Source: an uncultured Acidimicrobiales bacterium
Lineage (GTDB): Bacteria; Actinomycetota; Acidimicrobiia; Acidimicrobiales; SZUA-35
DNA length: 48,513 nucleotides
Assembly: GCA_937922045.1 (NCBI GenBank)
Contig: CAKZXA010000101.1
Location: 1-48,513, forward strand
Direction: 5' to 3'
In this document: in pieces, positions 24,882 to 32,421 of the stretch
How the letters are laid out: each line of letters begins with the position of its first letter
Position numbering within the stretch: the first letter of the stretch is position 1
Notes under the pieces: generated by a model
Told to the model about the DNA's origin: nothing
Seen by the model: the letters and a program-made list of their open reading frames with translations, nothing else
Database searches by the model: none
Position numbers and translations under genes: made by a program

Positions 24882-24993
24882 CTGTCTGTTCCCTTTTGAT
24901 TTCGCCGAGGGCTGTCCCAAACTGCCAGCCCGGCGTTGCTTCGTTTTGTCTCGTCAGTTCTTCATATGTTTCATTGCTCCTCTATCGCTTTGC

Positions 24994-25012
24994 CCACAGA
25001 GTGTTTCTGTGG
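24994..25012. repeat. Inverted repeat upstream of the WhiB gene
   Basis: CCACAGA-GTGTT-TCTGTGG, perfect 7-bp arms with a 5-nt loop, 113 bp before the whiB start. Candidate operator or leader hairpin. Confidence 0.4.
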
Positions 25013-25041
25013 AGTGGCCAACGTGTGGCCGAAAAGCAGAA

Positions 25042-25072
25042 GAGCCGCCGGGGCTTTCGCTCCCAGCGGCTC
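25042..25072 (-). terminator. Terminator after the 109-residue orphan gene
   Basis: GAGCCGC/GCGGCTC outer stem with GGGGC/GCTCC inside and a TTTC loop. On the minus strand it runs into TTCTGCTTTTC. It lies 26 bp past the stop of the gene ending at 25098. Confidence 0.7.
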
Positions 25073-25097
25073 GGTCGGTGTTGCAGGTCCTGATCTC

Positions 25098-25427
25098 TCA
25101 GGCTGCAACCCTCCATCGCTGGAAGCGGGTGTACTTCTTGCCAAACTCTGATGTGTTAAACCAGCAGGTGTTGGCGGGGCGAGCATGCGTACGCACGGCA
25201 GCATGGGCGGTGAAGCCATTAGCAGTCGCAAAAATTGGAGCGACCACGCCGGAGTTCTGATACATCGCCGCTTTGGCTGCGCCTACGATTGCATCCTGAA
25301 CGGATTGCAGGCCGACCGAGACCATGTCCGAGAACGTGTCAAGGATCATGTCGAGGTGGGAAGGACGCGCCGATACCAGAAGGACTTGGTGCCCACGTGG
25401 GCCGCTGTTGAGCAAGTTAATCATCAT
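25098..25427 (-). CDS. Orphan small protein, unknown
   Basis: 109 residues beginning MMINLLNSGPRGHQVLLVS. An AAAGGA ribosome site 9 nt before the ATG and a terminator just after the stop argue for a real gene. There is a mildly hydrophobic middle (~35-75: MVSVGLQSVQDAIVGAAKAAM, VVAPIFATANGF) but no clear membrane helix, and a basic Trp-containing end (KKYTRFQRWRVAA). A single cysteine. I recognise no family. It sits between the PLP-decarboxylase promoter (divergent) and whiB. Confidence 0.55.
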   Translation of the reverse strand: MMINLLNSGPRGHQVLLVSARPSHLDMILDTFSDMVSVGLQSVQDAIVGAAKAAMYQNSGVVAPIFATANGFTAHAAVRTHARPANTCWFNTSEFGKKYTRFQRWRVAA

Positions 25428-25559
25428 TGCTGGACGTCCTTTCTGGTTTCGATCGTTGATGCGAGATGTGACTACGGTAGACCACGATTGACTTCCAAAG
25501 AGCGCGGGAGTCCGTCGGGGAACTTGAGGACACCTTGGTATGGAACTGAGGACCTGTCA

Positions 25560-25598
25560 ACCGAATTAATCGGTATTGCGCCCACAACGGCGCGCAAT
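25560..25598. promoter_or_regulatory. Two inverted repeats in the divergent region before the PLP decarboxylase
   Basis: ACCGA-ATTAA-TCGGT (25560-25574) is directly followed by ATTGCGC-10-GCGCAAT (25575-25598). They lie 30-68 bp upstream of the ATG at 25628. Candidate operator pair. Confidence 0.4.
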
Positions 25599-25627
25599 GC
25601 GATCAAAACGACTAGGGATCGAAACAA

Positions 25628-27100
25628 ATGCACCCAACAACTCCTCCTTCCAACCGGCATTCGGCCCCTGCTGATCAGGGGCCTGATCAGCAGCCCGGTA
25701 CCGAGGCGTCAGACCTCGCTGTATGGGACCAAGCCGTCGCTGCGGCCCGCGTCTATCTGCGCTCTCTGAGCGATGCTGGACCGGTCGGCCCCACCGAAGG
25801 CGAGATCGCAGCATTGGCGAGCTTCGACGGTGACTACCTCGATGATCCGCTCTCGCCTCAGGATGCACTACAAAAGCTTGATGTGGTTGGAAGCCCAGCC
25901 ACGATGCGGTCGGCTGGAGGTCGCTACTTCGGGTTTGTAAATGGTGGTACGCATCCAGCCGCCCGGGCCGCCGCTGTGCTGGCTGGCGCTTGGGATCAGA
26001 ACGCCGCCCTGGCCGCTATGTCGCCGGTGGCGAGCCGTATCGATGACGTGACCGCCCGCTGGGTGATCGATCTGCTCGGTCTCCCGTCGACGTCGATCGC
26101 GTCGTTTTGTGGGGGAGCGACGGTGGCCAACCTCACCGGCATCATCACCGCCCGAGACGAGCTCCTTCGCCGCCACGGCTGGGACGTGGCATCCCGAGGG
26201 CTGTTCGGCGCTCCGCCCATCACTGTGATCGCAGGTTCCGAGACCCACATCTCGGCGCTCAAGGCGTTGCGGTTGGCCGGGTTCGGCACCGACCAGATCA
26301 TCGAGGTGGCCAGCGATGAGCTCGGTCGGATGCGGGCCGATGGCCTCGATGAAGCGTTGAACGGGCTTGACGATCGTGCCAAACAGGCCGGCGTGCTCCT
26401 TCTTGGCCAGGCCGGCAATGTGAATACCGGTGCGTCAGATCCATTCGCTGAACTCTTCGACGTGGCCGAGACCCATCTCGACAGGTCAGCGTTCTGGGTC
26501 CATGTCGACGGCGCTTTCGGCCTTTGGGCTTCGGCTGCGCCCGAACGCCGACACATCAACGTCGGGGTTGAACGAGCCGACTCGTGGGCTACCGATGCTC
26601 ACAAGTTCGCGAACACACCCTACGACTGTGGTGTCCTGATCTGTGCGCAGCCCGAGGCTTTGCGCCGTTCGATGATCATGTCGGCGGCCTACGTCGTCAC
26701 CGATGACGACGCTCGTGACCCGATGAGCATCGGGATCCAGATGTCGCAGGCGGCCAGGGCCGTTCCCTTGTGGGCTGTTCTCGCAACCGAGGGTCGGGCG
26801 GGCATGGCGGCACGGATCGAACAGGCCTGCATGCAGGCCGACGATTTGGCTCGACGGCTGGTGGCCGGTGGCGCCGAGTTGCTAGCCCCTGTCATGCTGA
26901 ATCAGGCCCTGGTCTCCTTCGGCGAGAACACCGATGCTGTGGTTGAGGCCGTGCAACGATCGCAGGCCTGTTGGGTGGGTCCAACCACCTGGCAGGGACG
27001 ACGGGCGATGCGTCTCAGCGTGTCGAGTTTTGCCACTACCGATGCCGATATCGAGAGCTCGGCCGAGGCTGTGTTGTCCGCCGCTGGGTCGGTAGGGTAG
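25628..27100 (+). CDS. PLP-dependent decarboxylase/aminotransferase-fold protein (group II type)
   Basis: 490 residues. Fold-type I PLP enzyme of the glutamate/aromatic-amino-acid decarboxylase group. GSETHISALKAL carries the His that stacks on the cofactor (H207), HVDGAFG the Asp (D294), and SWATDAHKFANTPYDCG the Schiff-base Lys (K326). The GGATVANLTGIITAR segment (~162-176) is the phosphate/substrate region. The first ~28 residues are low-complexity. The substrate is not predictable; many actinobacterial relatives are annotated as aspartate aminotransferase-like. The next gene starts 7 bp later, so co-transcription is likely. Confidence 0.85.
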   Translation: MHPTTPPSNRHSAPADQGPDQQPGTEASDLAVWDQAVAAARVYLRSLSDAGPVGPTEGEIAALASFDGDYLDDPLSPQDALQKLDVVGSPATMRSAGGRYFGFVNGGTHPAARAAAVLAGAWDQNAALAAMSPVASRIDDVTARWVIDLLGLPSTSIASFCGGATVANLTGIITARDELLRRHGWDVASRGLFGAPPITVIAGSETHISALKALRLAGFGTDQIIEVASDELGRMRADGLDEALNGLDDRAKQAGVLLLGQAGNVNTGASDPFAELFDVAETHLDRSAFWVHVDGAFGLWASAAPERRHINVGVERADSWATDAHKFANTPYDCGVLICAQPEALRRSMIMSAAYVVTDDDARDPMSIGIQMSQAARAVPLWAVLATEGRAGMAARIEQACMQADDLARRLVAGGAELLAPVMLNQALVSFGENTDAVVEAVQRSQACWVGPTTWQGRRAMRLSVSSFATTDADIESSAEAVLSAAGSVG

Positions 27101-27106
27101 GCCCCC

Positions 27107-27931
27107 GTGAGCCAGCAAGCCGACCAGCACGTACCGACCGACCAGCACGTCCAGCGCTTGCCCGAGAGGCTGCCGGTCGGTCGGGCCTTCGTCGGATCAC
27201 GCAAGGTGCGGCTGGGTGACGTGTCACCGAAAGGTCGCCTGCGGTTCGATGCCTTGACCCGCTACACCCAGGATGTCTCGAACGATGACACCACCGATGC
27301 CGGTATGGATGACATCCCCGGCTGGGTTGTGCGGTCGACGGTGATCGACGAGATCTCGCCTGCGGGCTTCGGTGAGACACTCACCTTCACCACCTTCTGC
27401 GCCGGCCTATCCAAGCGGTGGGCCGATCGCCGACTCAACGTAATCGGTGATCAAGGCGCACGGTATGAGGTCTCAACGCTATGGGTTTGCGTTGATCACC
27501 AGACCGGCCAGCCACACGCCCTGACCCAACAGTTTCTCGACATCTACGGCGAGGCCGCCGGTGATCGGTCGGCTTCTGCCCGCCAACGGAACCCGAAACT
27601 GAGAACGTTTGATACCACCGCCCTGGTGAGTGAACGATGGCAACTCCGCAAGGTGGATTTCGACACGCAAGGCCACGTCAACAATGCCGCCTACTGGGCA
27701 ACCGTTGAGCAATGGTTGGCCGAAGCAGCCCCATCGCCCCGCCGAGTGCGTCTGGAATACGGCCAGGGTATTACTCGGGCTCCCGACGTTGAGGTCCGTC
27801 GTAGGTCCGGTGGTGACGCCTTCCTCCTGTGGTGGATACAAGACGAGGCGGTCGCTGGTAGCGCATCGGTAGCAGCTCTACCCGGCGGTCTCTACGGCGA
27901 TACGTCGGTCGAAGACGCGGGAATCGTCTAG
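27107..27931 (+). CDS. Acyl-ACP thioesterase (double hotdog)
   Basis: 274 residues. It resembles the FatA/FatB-like acyl-ACP thioesterases that release fatty acids from acyl carrier protein: a first hotdog with RFDALTRYTQDVSNDDTTDAG (~47-66) and a second with DFDTQGHVNNAAYW (184-197), where Asp, His and Asn match the catalytic positions. GTG start; the N-terminus (~1-20) is low-complexity. Close to the PLP decarboxylase (7 bp). Together with the acyl-ACP desaturase 3 kb away it hints at local fatty-acid tailoring, but the distance makes that weak. Confidence 0.85.
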   Translation: MSQQADQHVPTDQHVQRLPERLPVGRAFVGSRKVRLGDVSPKGRLRFDALTRYTQDVSNDDTTDAGMDDIPGWVVRSTVIDEISPAGFGETLTFTTFCAGLSKRWADRRLNVIGDQGARYEVSTLWVCVDHQTGQPHALTQQFLDIYGEAAGDRSASARQRNPKLRTFDTTALVSERWQLRKVDFDTQGHVNNAAYWATVEQWLAEAAPSPRRVRLEYGQGITRAPDVEVRRRSGGDAFLLWWIQDEAVAGSASVAALPGGLYGDTSVEDAGIV

Positions 27932-27942
27932 GACGAAAAGGT

Positions 27943-28542
27943 CTAGGACGAAGGCGTTGCGGCGGCGACGTCGTCACTAGCGTCAGCATCGGGTGGTGTC
28001 TCTGCGGGCGCCGGGGTCATCATTTCCTGGCGGTAGTAGCGCAGTTCCTTGATGCTTTCGGTTATGTCGTCGAGCGCCCGGTGGCCAGCCTCCTTGCGAG
28101 GGGCCGCGCTCAAGACCTCAGGACGCCAGCGACGTGCCAGCTCCTTGATGGTGGACACATCGACCGAGCGGTAGTGGAGGAAGTTCTCGATCTCCGGCAT
28201 GTACTGGGCCAGAAACCGGCGATCCATCCCAATCGAGTTGCCGCACAAGGGCACAACTCTCGGTCCGTCGACGTGCTGCTTGAGGAAGTCGAGGGTTTGG
28301 CTGGTGGCATCGTCCAGGGTGACGGTGGAACTCTTGATGCGCTCCAACAGGCCTGATCGAGTGTGCATATCCACAACGACCTGGTCCATCTTGGAGAGTT
28401 CGTCTTCGGTGGCGTGGAGAACGAGGTCAGGACCCCGGGCGACGATGTTCAGATCATCGTCGGTTACCAGCGTGGCAATCTCGACGATGACGTGTTCCGC
28501 CGGGTCGAGTCCGGTCATCTCTAGGTCCATCCAAACGAGCAA
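27943..28542 (-). CDS. orn: Oligoribonuclease
   Basis: 199 residues. DEDDh 3'-5' exonuclease that degrades short RNAs and the pGpG product of c-di-GMP turnover. Exo I VWMDLEMTGLD, Exo II GNSIGMDRRFLAQYMPE and Exo III HRALDDITESI are all visible, and LHYRSVDVSTIKEL is family-typical. I place the start at TTG 28542: it gives the usual N-terminus just before the Exo I motif and has TAAGGT 7 nt upstream. The ATG at 28596 would overlap the start codon of divergent dut. The C-terminus has a ~25-residue Ala/Pro/Asp tail. Confidence 0.93.
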   Translation of the reverse strand: MLVWMDLEMTGLDPAEHVIVEIATLVTDDDLNIVARGPDLVLHATEDELSKMDQVVVDMHTRSGLLERIKSSTVTLDDATSQTLDFLKQHVDGPRVVPLCGNSIGMDRRFLAQYMPEIENFLHYRSVDVSTIKELARRWRPEVLSAAPRKEAGHRALDDITESIKELRYYRQEMMTPAPAETPPDADASDDVAAATPSS

Positions 28543-28549
28543 GGCCCCA

Positions 28550-28555
28550 ACCTTA
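28550..28555 (-). promoter_or_regulatory. -10 box (TAAGGT) of leaderless orn
   Basis: Minus-strand TAAGGT ends 7 nt before the TTG at 28542; this supports the shorter orn start. Confidence 0.45.
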
Positions 28556-28580
28556 CCCGGTTTTGGCTCCGGTTTCCGGT

Positions 28581-28586
28581 TAGCCT
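28581..28586 (+). promoter_or_regulatory. -10 box (TAGCCT) of leaderless dut
   Basis: TAGCCT ends 8 nt before the dut ATG at 28595; no Shine-Dalgarno is seen. Confidence 0.4.
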
Positions 28587-28594
28587 TCGGCCCC

Positions 28595-29035
28595 ATGAAT
28601 GCTTCATCGGTTGCCCTGCAGGCTTTGGATGTCGAGCTTACGCCACCAGCCCGAATGCGAGCTGGCGATGCGGCCGCCGACCTGCCGGCCAGAGAGGCGG
28701 TAACGCTCGAACCAGGGGAGCGGCGGCTCGTGCCAACCGGCTTCGCCATCGCCGTTCCCGCCGATCATTGCGGACTCATCCTGCCCCGTTCCGGATTGGC
28801 CCTCAAGCATGGCGTTACCGTGCTCAACGCACCCGGCCTGATCGACTCGGGTTATCGGGGTGAGCTCAAGGTGATCCTCCACAACGCCGGGTCAGAAACC
28901 GTGTCGATCGAGCGTGGTCAACGCATCGCCCAGCTCCTGATCCTGAGTGTTCCCGCTGTCACGTTCCTTGCGGTCGAGGAGCTCCCCCCGGCGCCCGACG
29001 ATCGTGGGGACCAGGGATTCGGTAGCTCTGGCTGA
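28595..29035 (+). CDS. dut: dUTP diphosphatase
   Basis: 146 residues, the normal trimeric dUTPase size. Hydrolyses dUTP to dUMP and keeps uracil out of DNA. The five motifs are in order: GDAAADL, PRSGLALKHGV, VLNAPGLIDSGYRGELKVIL with the catalytic Asp, RGQRIAQLLI, and the C-terminal P-loop-like DRGDQGFGSSG. The ATG at 28595 fits the family N-terminus. Divergent from orn with about 52 bp between starts if the short orn start is right. Confidence 0.96.
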   Translation: MNASSVALQALDVELTPPARMRAGDAAADLPAREAVTLEPGERRLVPTGFAIAVPADHCGLILPRSGLALKHGVTVLNAPGLIDSGYRGELKVILHNAGSETVSIERGQRIAQLLILSVPAVTFLAVEELPPAPDDRGDQGFGSSG

Positions 29036-29097
29036 GCGTAGAGCCAGGTGGTTTTGGGCCAGTTCCAGAGGGTGATGTATGGCGACCGCAACGTGCC

Positions 29098-29113
29098 TGG
29101 CCATCGATGGCCA
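29098..29113. repeat. 16-bp perfect palindrome
   Basis: TGGCCATCGATGGCCA, perfectly self-complementary, in the 200-bp space after dut. The rest of 29036-29161 shows no gene. Confidence 0.6.
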
Positions 29114-29161
29114 TGAGCAATTTTGCTGGCTGCTGGATAGGCCTTTCAGACTAGAGTTGGG

Positions 29162-29226
29162 AAATCCGATGATCTGACCCGGCCCTGGGCACTACCCGCC
29201 AGCCTTTGGCCGGGTCATCGGATTTT
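29162..29226. terminator. Bidirectional terminator between dut and the anti-sigma-like gene
   Basis: AAATCCGAT/ATCGGATTT (9 bp) encloses GACCCGGCC/GGCCGGGTC (9 bp), with a small bulge and a further GGG/CCC inside. It ends in TTTT on the plus strand and TTT on the minus, as expected between convergent genes. Confidence 0.85.
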
Positions 29227-29235
29227 CCGGACCAG

Positions 29236-29616
29236 TCAGCGCGCCTCGTCGGTGGCAACACCCAGCAGAATCCGCTGCGATTCGACCTGAATCGACGTCT
29301 TTCCGTCGCTGGTCGGTTCGACGCCGAGCACGGCGGCCAGCTGGTCGGCCAGTGCGCCCTGATCAGCAATCGAGGCGCTGTCGTTGGCGAGCGTGATCCG
29401 CAGCCGTCCAGGATCCCAATCGGCGCTGACATCGATTCTGCCCGAACCCAAAAGGGCCTCGACCGCTGTGTCTACCGCCAGCCGTAGACGTTCCACCATG
29501 GCTATGTCGAGACCGAGCCGGAGGGCGAGGCCAGCGATCGTCACCCGGCCGATACGGGTGAAGGTCTCATTGGCAGGAAACGACACCTTGAGTTCGTCTG
29601 CCGTGCCGTCATTCAT
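29236..29616 (-). CDS. RsbW/SpoIIAB-like anti-sigma ATPase domain protein
   Basis: 126 residues. The head (LKVSFPANETFTRIGRVTIAGLALRLGLD) and the next helix (MVERLRLAVDTAVEALL) match the GHKL/HATPase_c_2 fold of anti-sigma kinases. The canonical N-box Glu-Asn pair is not clear (AVDTAVE instead of AVDEAxxN) and the glycine-rich box is missing, so ATP binding may be lost. It may act only as a protein-binding partner. Its ATG overlaps the ligase stop (ATGA), so the two are translationally coupled, an unusual pairing. No sigma factor or antagonist lies nearby. Confidence 0.65.
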   Translation of the reverse strand: MNDGTADELKVSFPANETFTRIGRVTIAGLALRLGLDIAMVERLRLAVDTAVEALLGSGRIDVSADWDPGRLRITLANDSASIADQGALADQLAAVLGVEPTSDGKTSIQVESQRILLGVATDEAR

Positions 29617-30629
29617 GGTGACGTCCTTCCCTTGGCGTGGCTGCTGCCAGGCTCTGGAATCTCGCGCACGACGTCGCTAGGGTCTCGATCCGGCCTGAGG
29701 CCGAGATAGGTGGGATGTCTAATGATTCCATCGGCTGGCCACTCGCTAAACCCGACCTCGACGACAACGGTTGGCTCTACCCATCCTGGTCGGCGATCCA
29801 GCGGGGGTACTGAGCAAAAGGGAGGATCAGGTCGAGGGATAAAGGTATCGGACAGGCGGGCCCGTTCGACGTCGGTGAGGCCACTTCCGACCCGACCGGC
29901 CATGACCAGCTGGTCATCCTCCCAAACCCCGACCATCAGGGAGCCCATCTGGTCGGACAGCTCGCCTTGCCCGGCGAGCCACCCGCCGACAACAAACTCT
30001 TGGTGTTGACGAATTTTGAGCTTGATCCATTCGCGACTTCGACTTCCAGGCTTGTAGGTCGAGCCAATCCGCTTGAGCATGATGCCTTCGAGATCGCGTT
30101 CTCGGGCGATGCCGAGGAGTTCGGCGCCGCCGTCGATCAGATAGGGAGGTGTTCGCCACCGGGGGTCTTCGGGCAGGAAGTCGTCGAGGAGGCGGCGACG
30201 GTCGGTGTAGGGCAGGTCGAGAAGGGAGTTGCCGTCGAGGTTGAGGAGATCGAAGACGATGTAGACGATCGGGTGTGACCTCAGCAGCGATTCGTTTGGA
30301 TCGATGACATGAATGCGTTGCTGAAGATGGCGAAATGAGGGGCGAGGGCCATCGAAGACCACGATCTCTCCGTCGAGCACGACCGCTGAGCCGAGGTCGC
30401 TCCCGAGCTGGGCCAGTTCGGGAAAGGAGCCGGTGACATCTCTACCGTTGCTCGAACGGAGCAGGGTCCGCTTGCCGTCGGTCGTGGCCTGGATCCGCAT
30501 GCCGTCCCACTTCAGCTCCGCGGCCCAGCCATCGTCAATCGGAAGTCGATCTGAAGAGATCGCCTTCATCGGGGGAATCCAGTCGTGTAGCTCGTCGGCT
30601 GAATGAGCCCCGGCGTGTTGTTCCGGCAC
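29613..30629 (-). CDS. ATP-dependent DNA ligase (LigC/LigD-ligase type)
   Basis: 338 residues. Nucleotidyltransferase domain with the AMP-accepting lysine in ELKWDGMR (K40), DGEIVVFDG (motif III), FDLLNLDG (IIIa), EGIMLKR (IV) and WIKLKIR (V). An OB domain follows with VGVWEDDQLVMAGRVGSGL. Neither polymerase nor phosphoesterase domains of full LigD are present. It seals nicks in DNA repair, in other species together with Ku. Start: GTG 30629 with TACGAT 7 nt upstream (leaderless type). A TTG at 30695 would lie at the edge of the divergent operator and looks unlikely. Coupled to the RsbW-like gene by a 4-nt overlap. Confidence 0.92.
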   Translation of the reverse strand: MPEQHAGAHSADELHDWIPPMKAISSDRLPIDDGWAAELKWDGMRIQATTDGKRTLLRSSNGRDVTGSFPELAQLGSDLGSAVVLDGEIVVFDGPRPSFRHLQQRIHVIDPNESLLRSHPIVYIVFDLLNLDGNSLLDLPYTDRRRLLDDFLPEDPRWRTPPYLIDGGAELLGIARERDLEGIMLKRIGSTYKPGSRSREWIKLKIRQHQEFVVGGWLAGQGELSDQMGSLMVGVWEDDQLVMAGRVGSGLTDVERARLSDTFIPRPDPPFCSVPPLDRRPGWVEPTVVVEVGFSEWPADGIIRHPTYLGLRPDRDPSDVVREIPEPGSSHAKGRTSP

Positions 30630-30636
30630 AAGCCCT

Positions 30637-30642
30637 ATCGTA
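30637..30642 (-). promoter_or_regulatory. -10 box (TACGAT) of the leaderless ligase gene
   Basis: Minus-strand TACGAT ends 7 nt before GTG 30629. Confidence 0.45.
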
Positions 30643-30695
30643 ACGGCCGCTGTCGACTGTCCGGAATCATTGAGCTTGTGGAAGAAAATCGCCAA

Positions 30696-30717
30696 CCTAC
30701 CTACAGGTAGGTAGGCT
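30696..30717 (+). promoter_or_regulatory. TetR-type operator overlapping the desaturase -10 box
   Basis: CCTACCTAC-AG-GTAGGTAGG (30696-30715) is a near-perfect 20-bp palindrome with internal 4-bp repeats, the form typical of TetR-family operators. The -10 candidate TAGGCT (30712-30717) overlaps its right arm and ends 7 nt before the ATG at 30725. A bound repressor would block initiation. No TetR gene is in the window. Confidence 0.65.
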
Positions 30718-30724
30718 GTAGGAC

Positions 30725-31648
30725 ATGGTGATCAACGCTGACATCGGACTGCTGGCCGACCTCGAACCAGAAGCGGCCAAGGCGCTTGATAAACACTACG
30801 CCTCGACCAAGGAATGGCACCCACACCTGATGGTGCCGTGGGGTCGAGGTCGTGACTTCGAGTCCGACTACGAGTGGTCGCCTGAAGAGTCTGAGGTGCC
30901 GGCCGACGTGCGCAGCGCCCTCTACGTCAACCTTCTGACCGAGGACAACCTGCCTTACTACTTCCGCGACATCGAACGCATGCTTGGCCGCGAAGGGGCT
31001 TGGGGCGAATGGACGCGCCGATGGACCGCCGAGGAAGGCCGCCACGCCATCGTCATCCGTGACTACCTCACCGTTACCCGGGCCATCGACCCAAACGAGC
31101 TCGAACGGGGCCGCATGATCCAGATGGGCAGCGGACAGGTCCCGGAACCGACGAGCGCCGTCCACGGTCTCGCTTACGTAACCCTCCAAGAACTGGCCAC
31201 CCGAATCTCGCATCGCAACACCGGCACCAAGCTCGAAGACAAGGTCGGCTACGACATCATGCGTCGCGTCGCCATCGACGAAAACCATCATTTCCTGTTC
31301 TACCGAGACATGACCACCGCCTGTCTCAACGCCGATCCGAGCCGCACCGTGCAGGCCATCGCCGACGAGGTGATCGGCTTCGCCATGCCGGGTGAGGGCA
31401 TCCCCAACTTTTACGAGCATGCCAAGGTGATCGCCAACGCCGGCATCTACAACCTGGCCCTCCACCACGAACAGATCCTCGACCCGATCGTGATGAAGCA
31501 CTGGGACATCGCCAACATCACCGGCCTGTCTCCCGAGGCGCAGGAAGCCCAGGACAAGGTGGTGCGCTATATCGAAAAGTCGGCTCGCGTCGCCAAGCGG
31601 ATCTCCGAGCGCATGGAGGCCAAGGCGGCGGCTGGTGTCGACGCCTGA
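30725..31648 (+). CDS. Acyl-[acyl-carrier-protein] desaturase (DesA type)
   Basis: 307 residues, soluble di-iron fatty-acid desaturase of the plant stearoyl-ACP/mycobacterial DesA family. It introduces a double bond into acyl-ACP using O2. The iron ligands are visible as TEDN (E73), AEEGRH (E104, H107), LQELATR (E156) and DENHH (E186, H189). The start follows a leaderless-type -10 that lies inside a TetR-like operator, so lipid-responsive repression is likely. The next gene starts 14 nt before its stop. Confidence 0.93.
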   Translation: MVINADIGLLADLEPEAAKALDKHYASTKEWHPHLMVPWGRGRDFESDYEWSPEESEVPADVRSALYVNLLTEDNLPYYFRDIERMLGREGAWGEWTRRWTAEEGRHAIVIRDYLTVTRAIDPNELERGRMIQMGSGQVPEPTSAVHGLAYVTLQELATRISHRNTGTKLEDKVGYDIMRRVAIDENHHFLFYRDMTTACLNADPSRTVQAIADEVIGFAMPGEGIPNFYEHAKVIANAGIYNLALHHEQILDPIVMKHWDIANITGLSPEAQEAQDKVVRYIEKSARVAKRISERMEAKAAAGVDA

Positions 31649-32396
31649 ATCGGGCAGCTCTGAATCGGGCAGCTCTGAATCGAAGAAGGCCGATACCGGC
31701 GATGCCGGTGATGGCCCCGACGAAGCGTCTCCGCTCGAACGGCTCGGGCTGCTGGCGATGCAGACCGTTGCCATCGACGAATCGCCGGAAGGCCGCCTCG
31801 ACCATCTGGAGCTGTACACGACCCAAGGGTTGTTGACGATCCTCTGGCATGGCGAGGCCGACGTGGACCGTGTTGTCGTCTGTGTCGGCGGGGCGATGGG
31901 GGGCTTGCTCGGGCCCGACGGTGGGGTGTACCACCGGCTCGGTCGCAGCTTGCTCGAGCACGGGATCGGCCTACTGCGACTGTCGTACCGTCGGCCTAAC
32001 GATCTCGATCTCTGCCTCCACGACACGCTCGCCGTCATGGAGCTGGCGGCCCGTCATGGGTGCCGTCAGTTCATACCGGTCGGCCACTCCTTTGGCGGCG
32101 CTGTCGCCATTCAGGCCGCCTCCTTCTTCGACCGTTCCTCGGTGCCAGGTGTTGTCACCTTGGCTACCCAATCCGCCGGTTGTGAGGTGGCTGAGGAACT
32201 CGCCGACCGAGAGCTGCTGTTTGTGCACGGAACCGCCGACACCATCCTGCCCCATTACTCCTCGGAGATGGTACGGATGCTGGCCGGCACAGGTGAACTG
32301 CTGCTGCTGGAGGGAGCCGATCATCTCCTGAAGCCGGCGGGGGATGAGGTGCTGGCCAAGCTCGTCGCCACCATCCCGGGCTGGTTCTCCTCCTAA
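31635..32396 (+). CDS. Alpha/beta hydrolase-fold protein
   Basis: 253 residues. A low-complexity ~32-residue head contains a tandem ESGSS (encoded by a 15-bp direct repeat). The alpha/beta-hydrolase core has the nucleophile elbow GHSFGG (S152), an Asp in LFVHGTADTILP and the His in GADHLL. An esterase or thioesterase is possible; no substrate is indicated. GTG start overlapping the desaturase end by 14 nt indicates coupling, so a role in acyl-chain metabolism is a reasonable guess. Its 3' end is 25 bp before the next gene. Confidence 0.8.
   Translation: MSTPESGSSESGSSESKKADTGDAGDGPDEASPLERLGLLAMQTVAIDESPEGRLDHLELYTTQGLLTILWHGEADVDRVVVCVGGAMGGLLGPDGGVYHRLGRSLLEHGIGLLRLSYRRPNDLDLCLHDTLAVMELAARHGCRQFIPVGHSFGGAVAIQAASFFDRSSVPGVVTLATQSAGCEVAEELADRELLFVHGTADTILPHYSSEMVRMLAGTGELLLLEGADHLLKPAGDEVLAKLVATIPGWFSS
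31647..31681. repeat. Tandem 15-bp repeat in the hydrolase 5' end
   Basis: GAATCGGGCAGCTCT occurs twice in a row, plus a partial third GAATCG. It encodes ESGSS repeats and spans the desaturase stop codon. Confidence 0.7.
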
Positions 32397-32421
32397 GCTG
32401 TTCACGAACGAGGAGAACGAG

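Noticed and set aside
28199-28594. Extended N-terminus for dUTPase
   Set aside because: It is antisense to the oligoribonuclease core; dUTPase length and motif spacing fit ATG 28595.
28543-28596. ATG 28596 as the start of oligoribonuclease
   Set aside because: It overlaps the dut start, adds a Lys/Pro tail atypical for the family, and lacks a ribosome site or -10 box.
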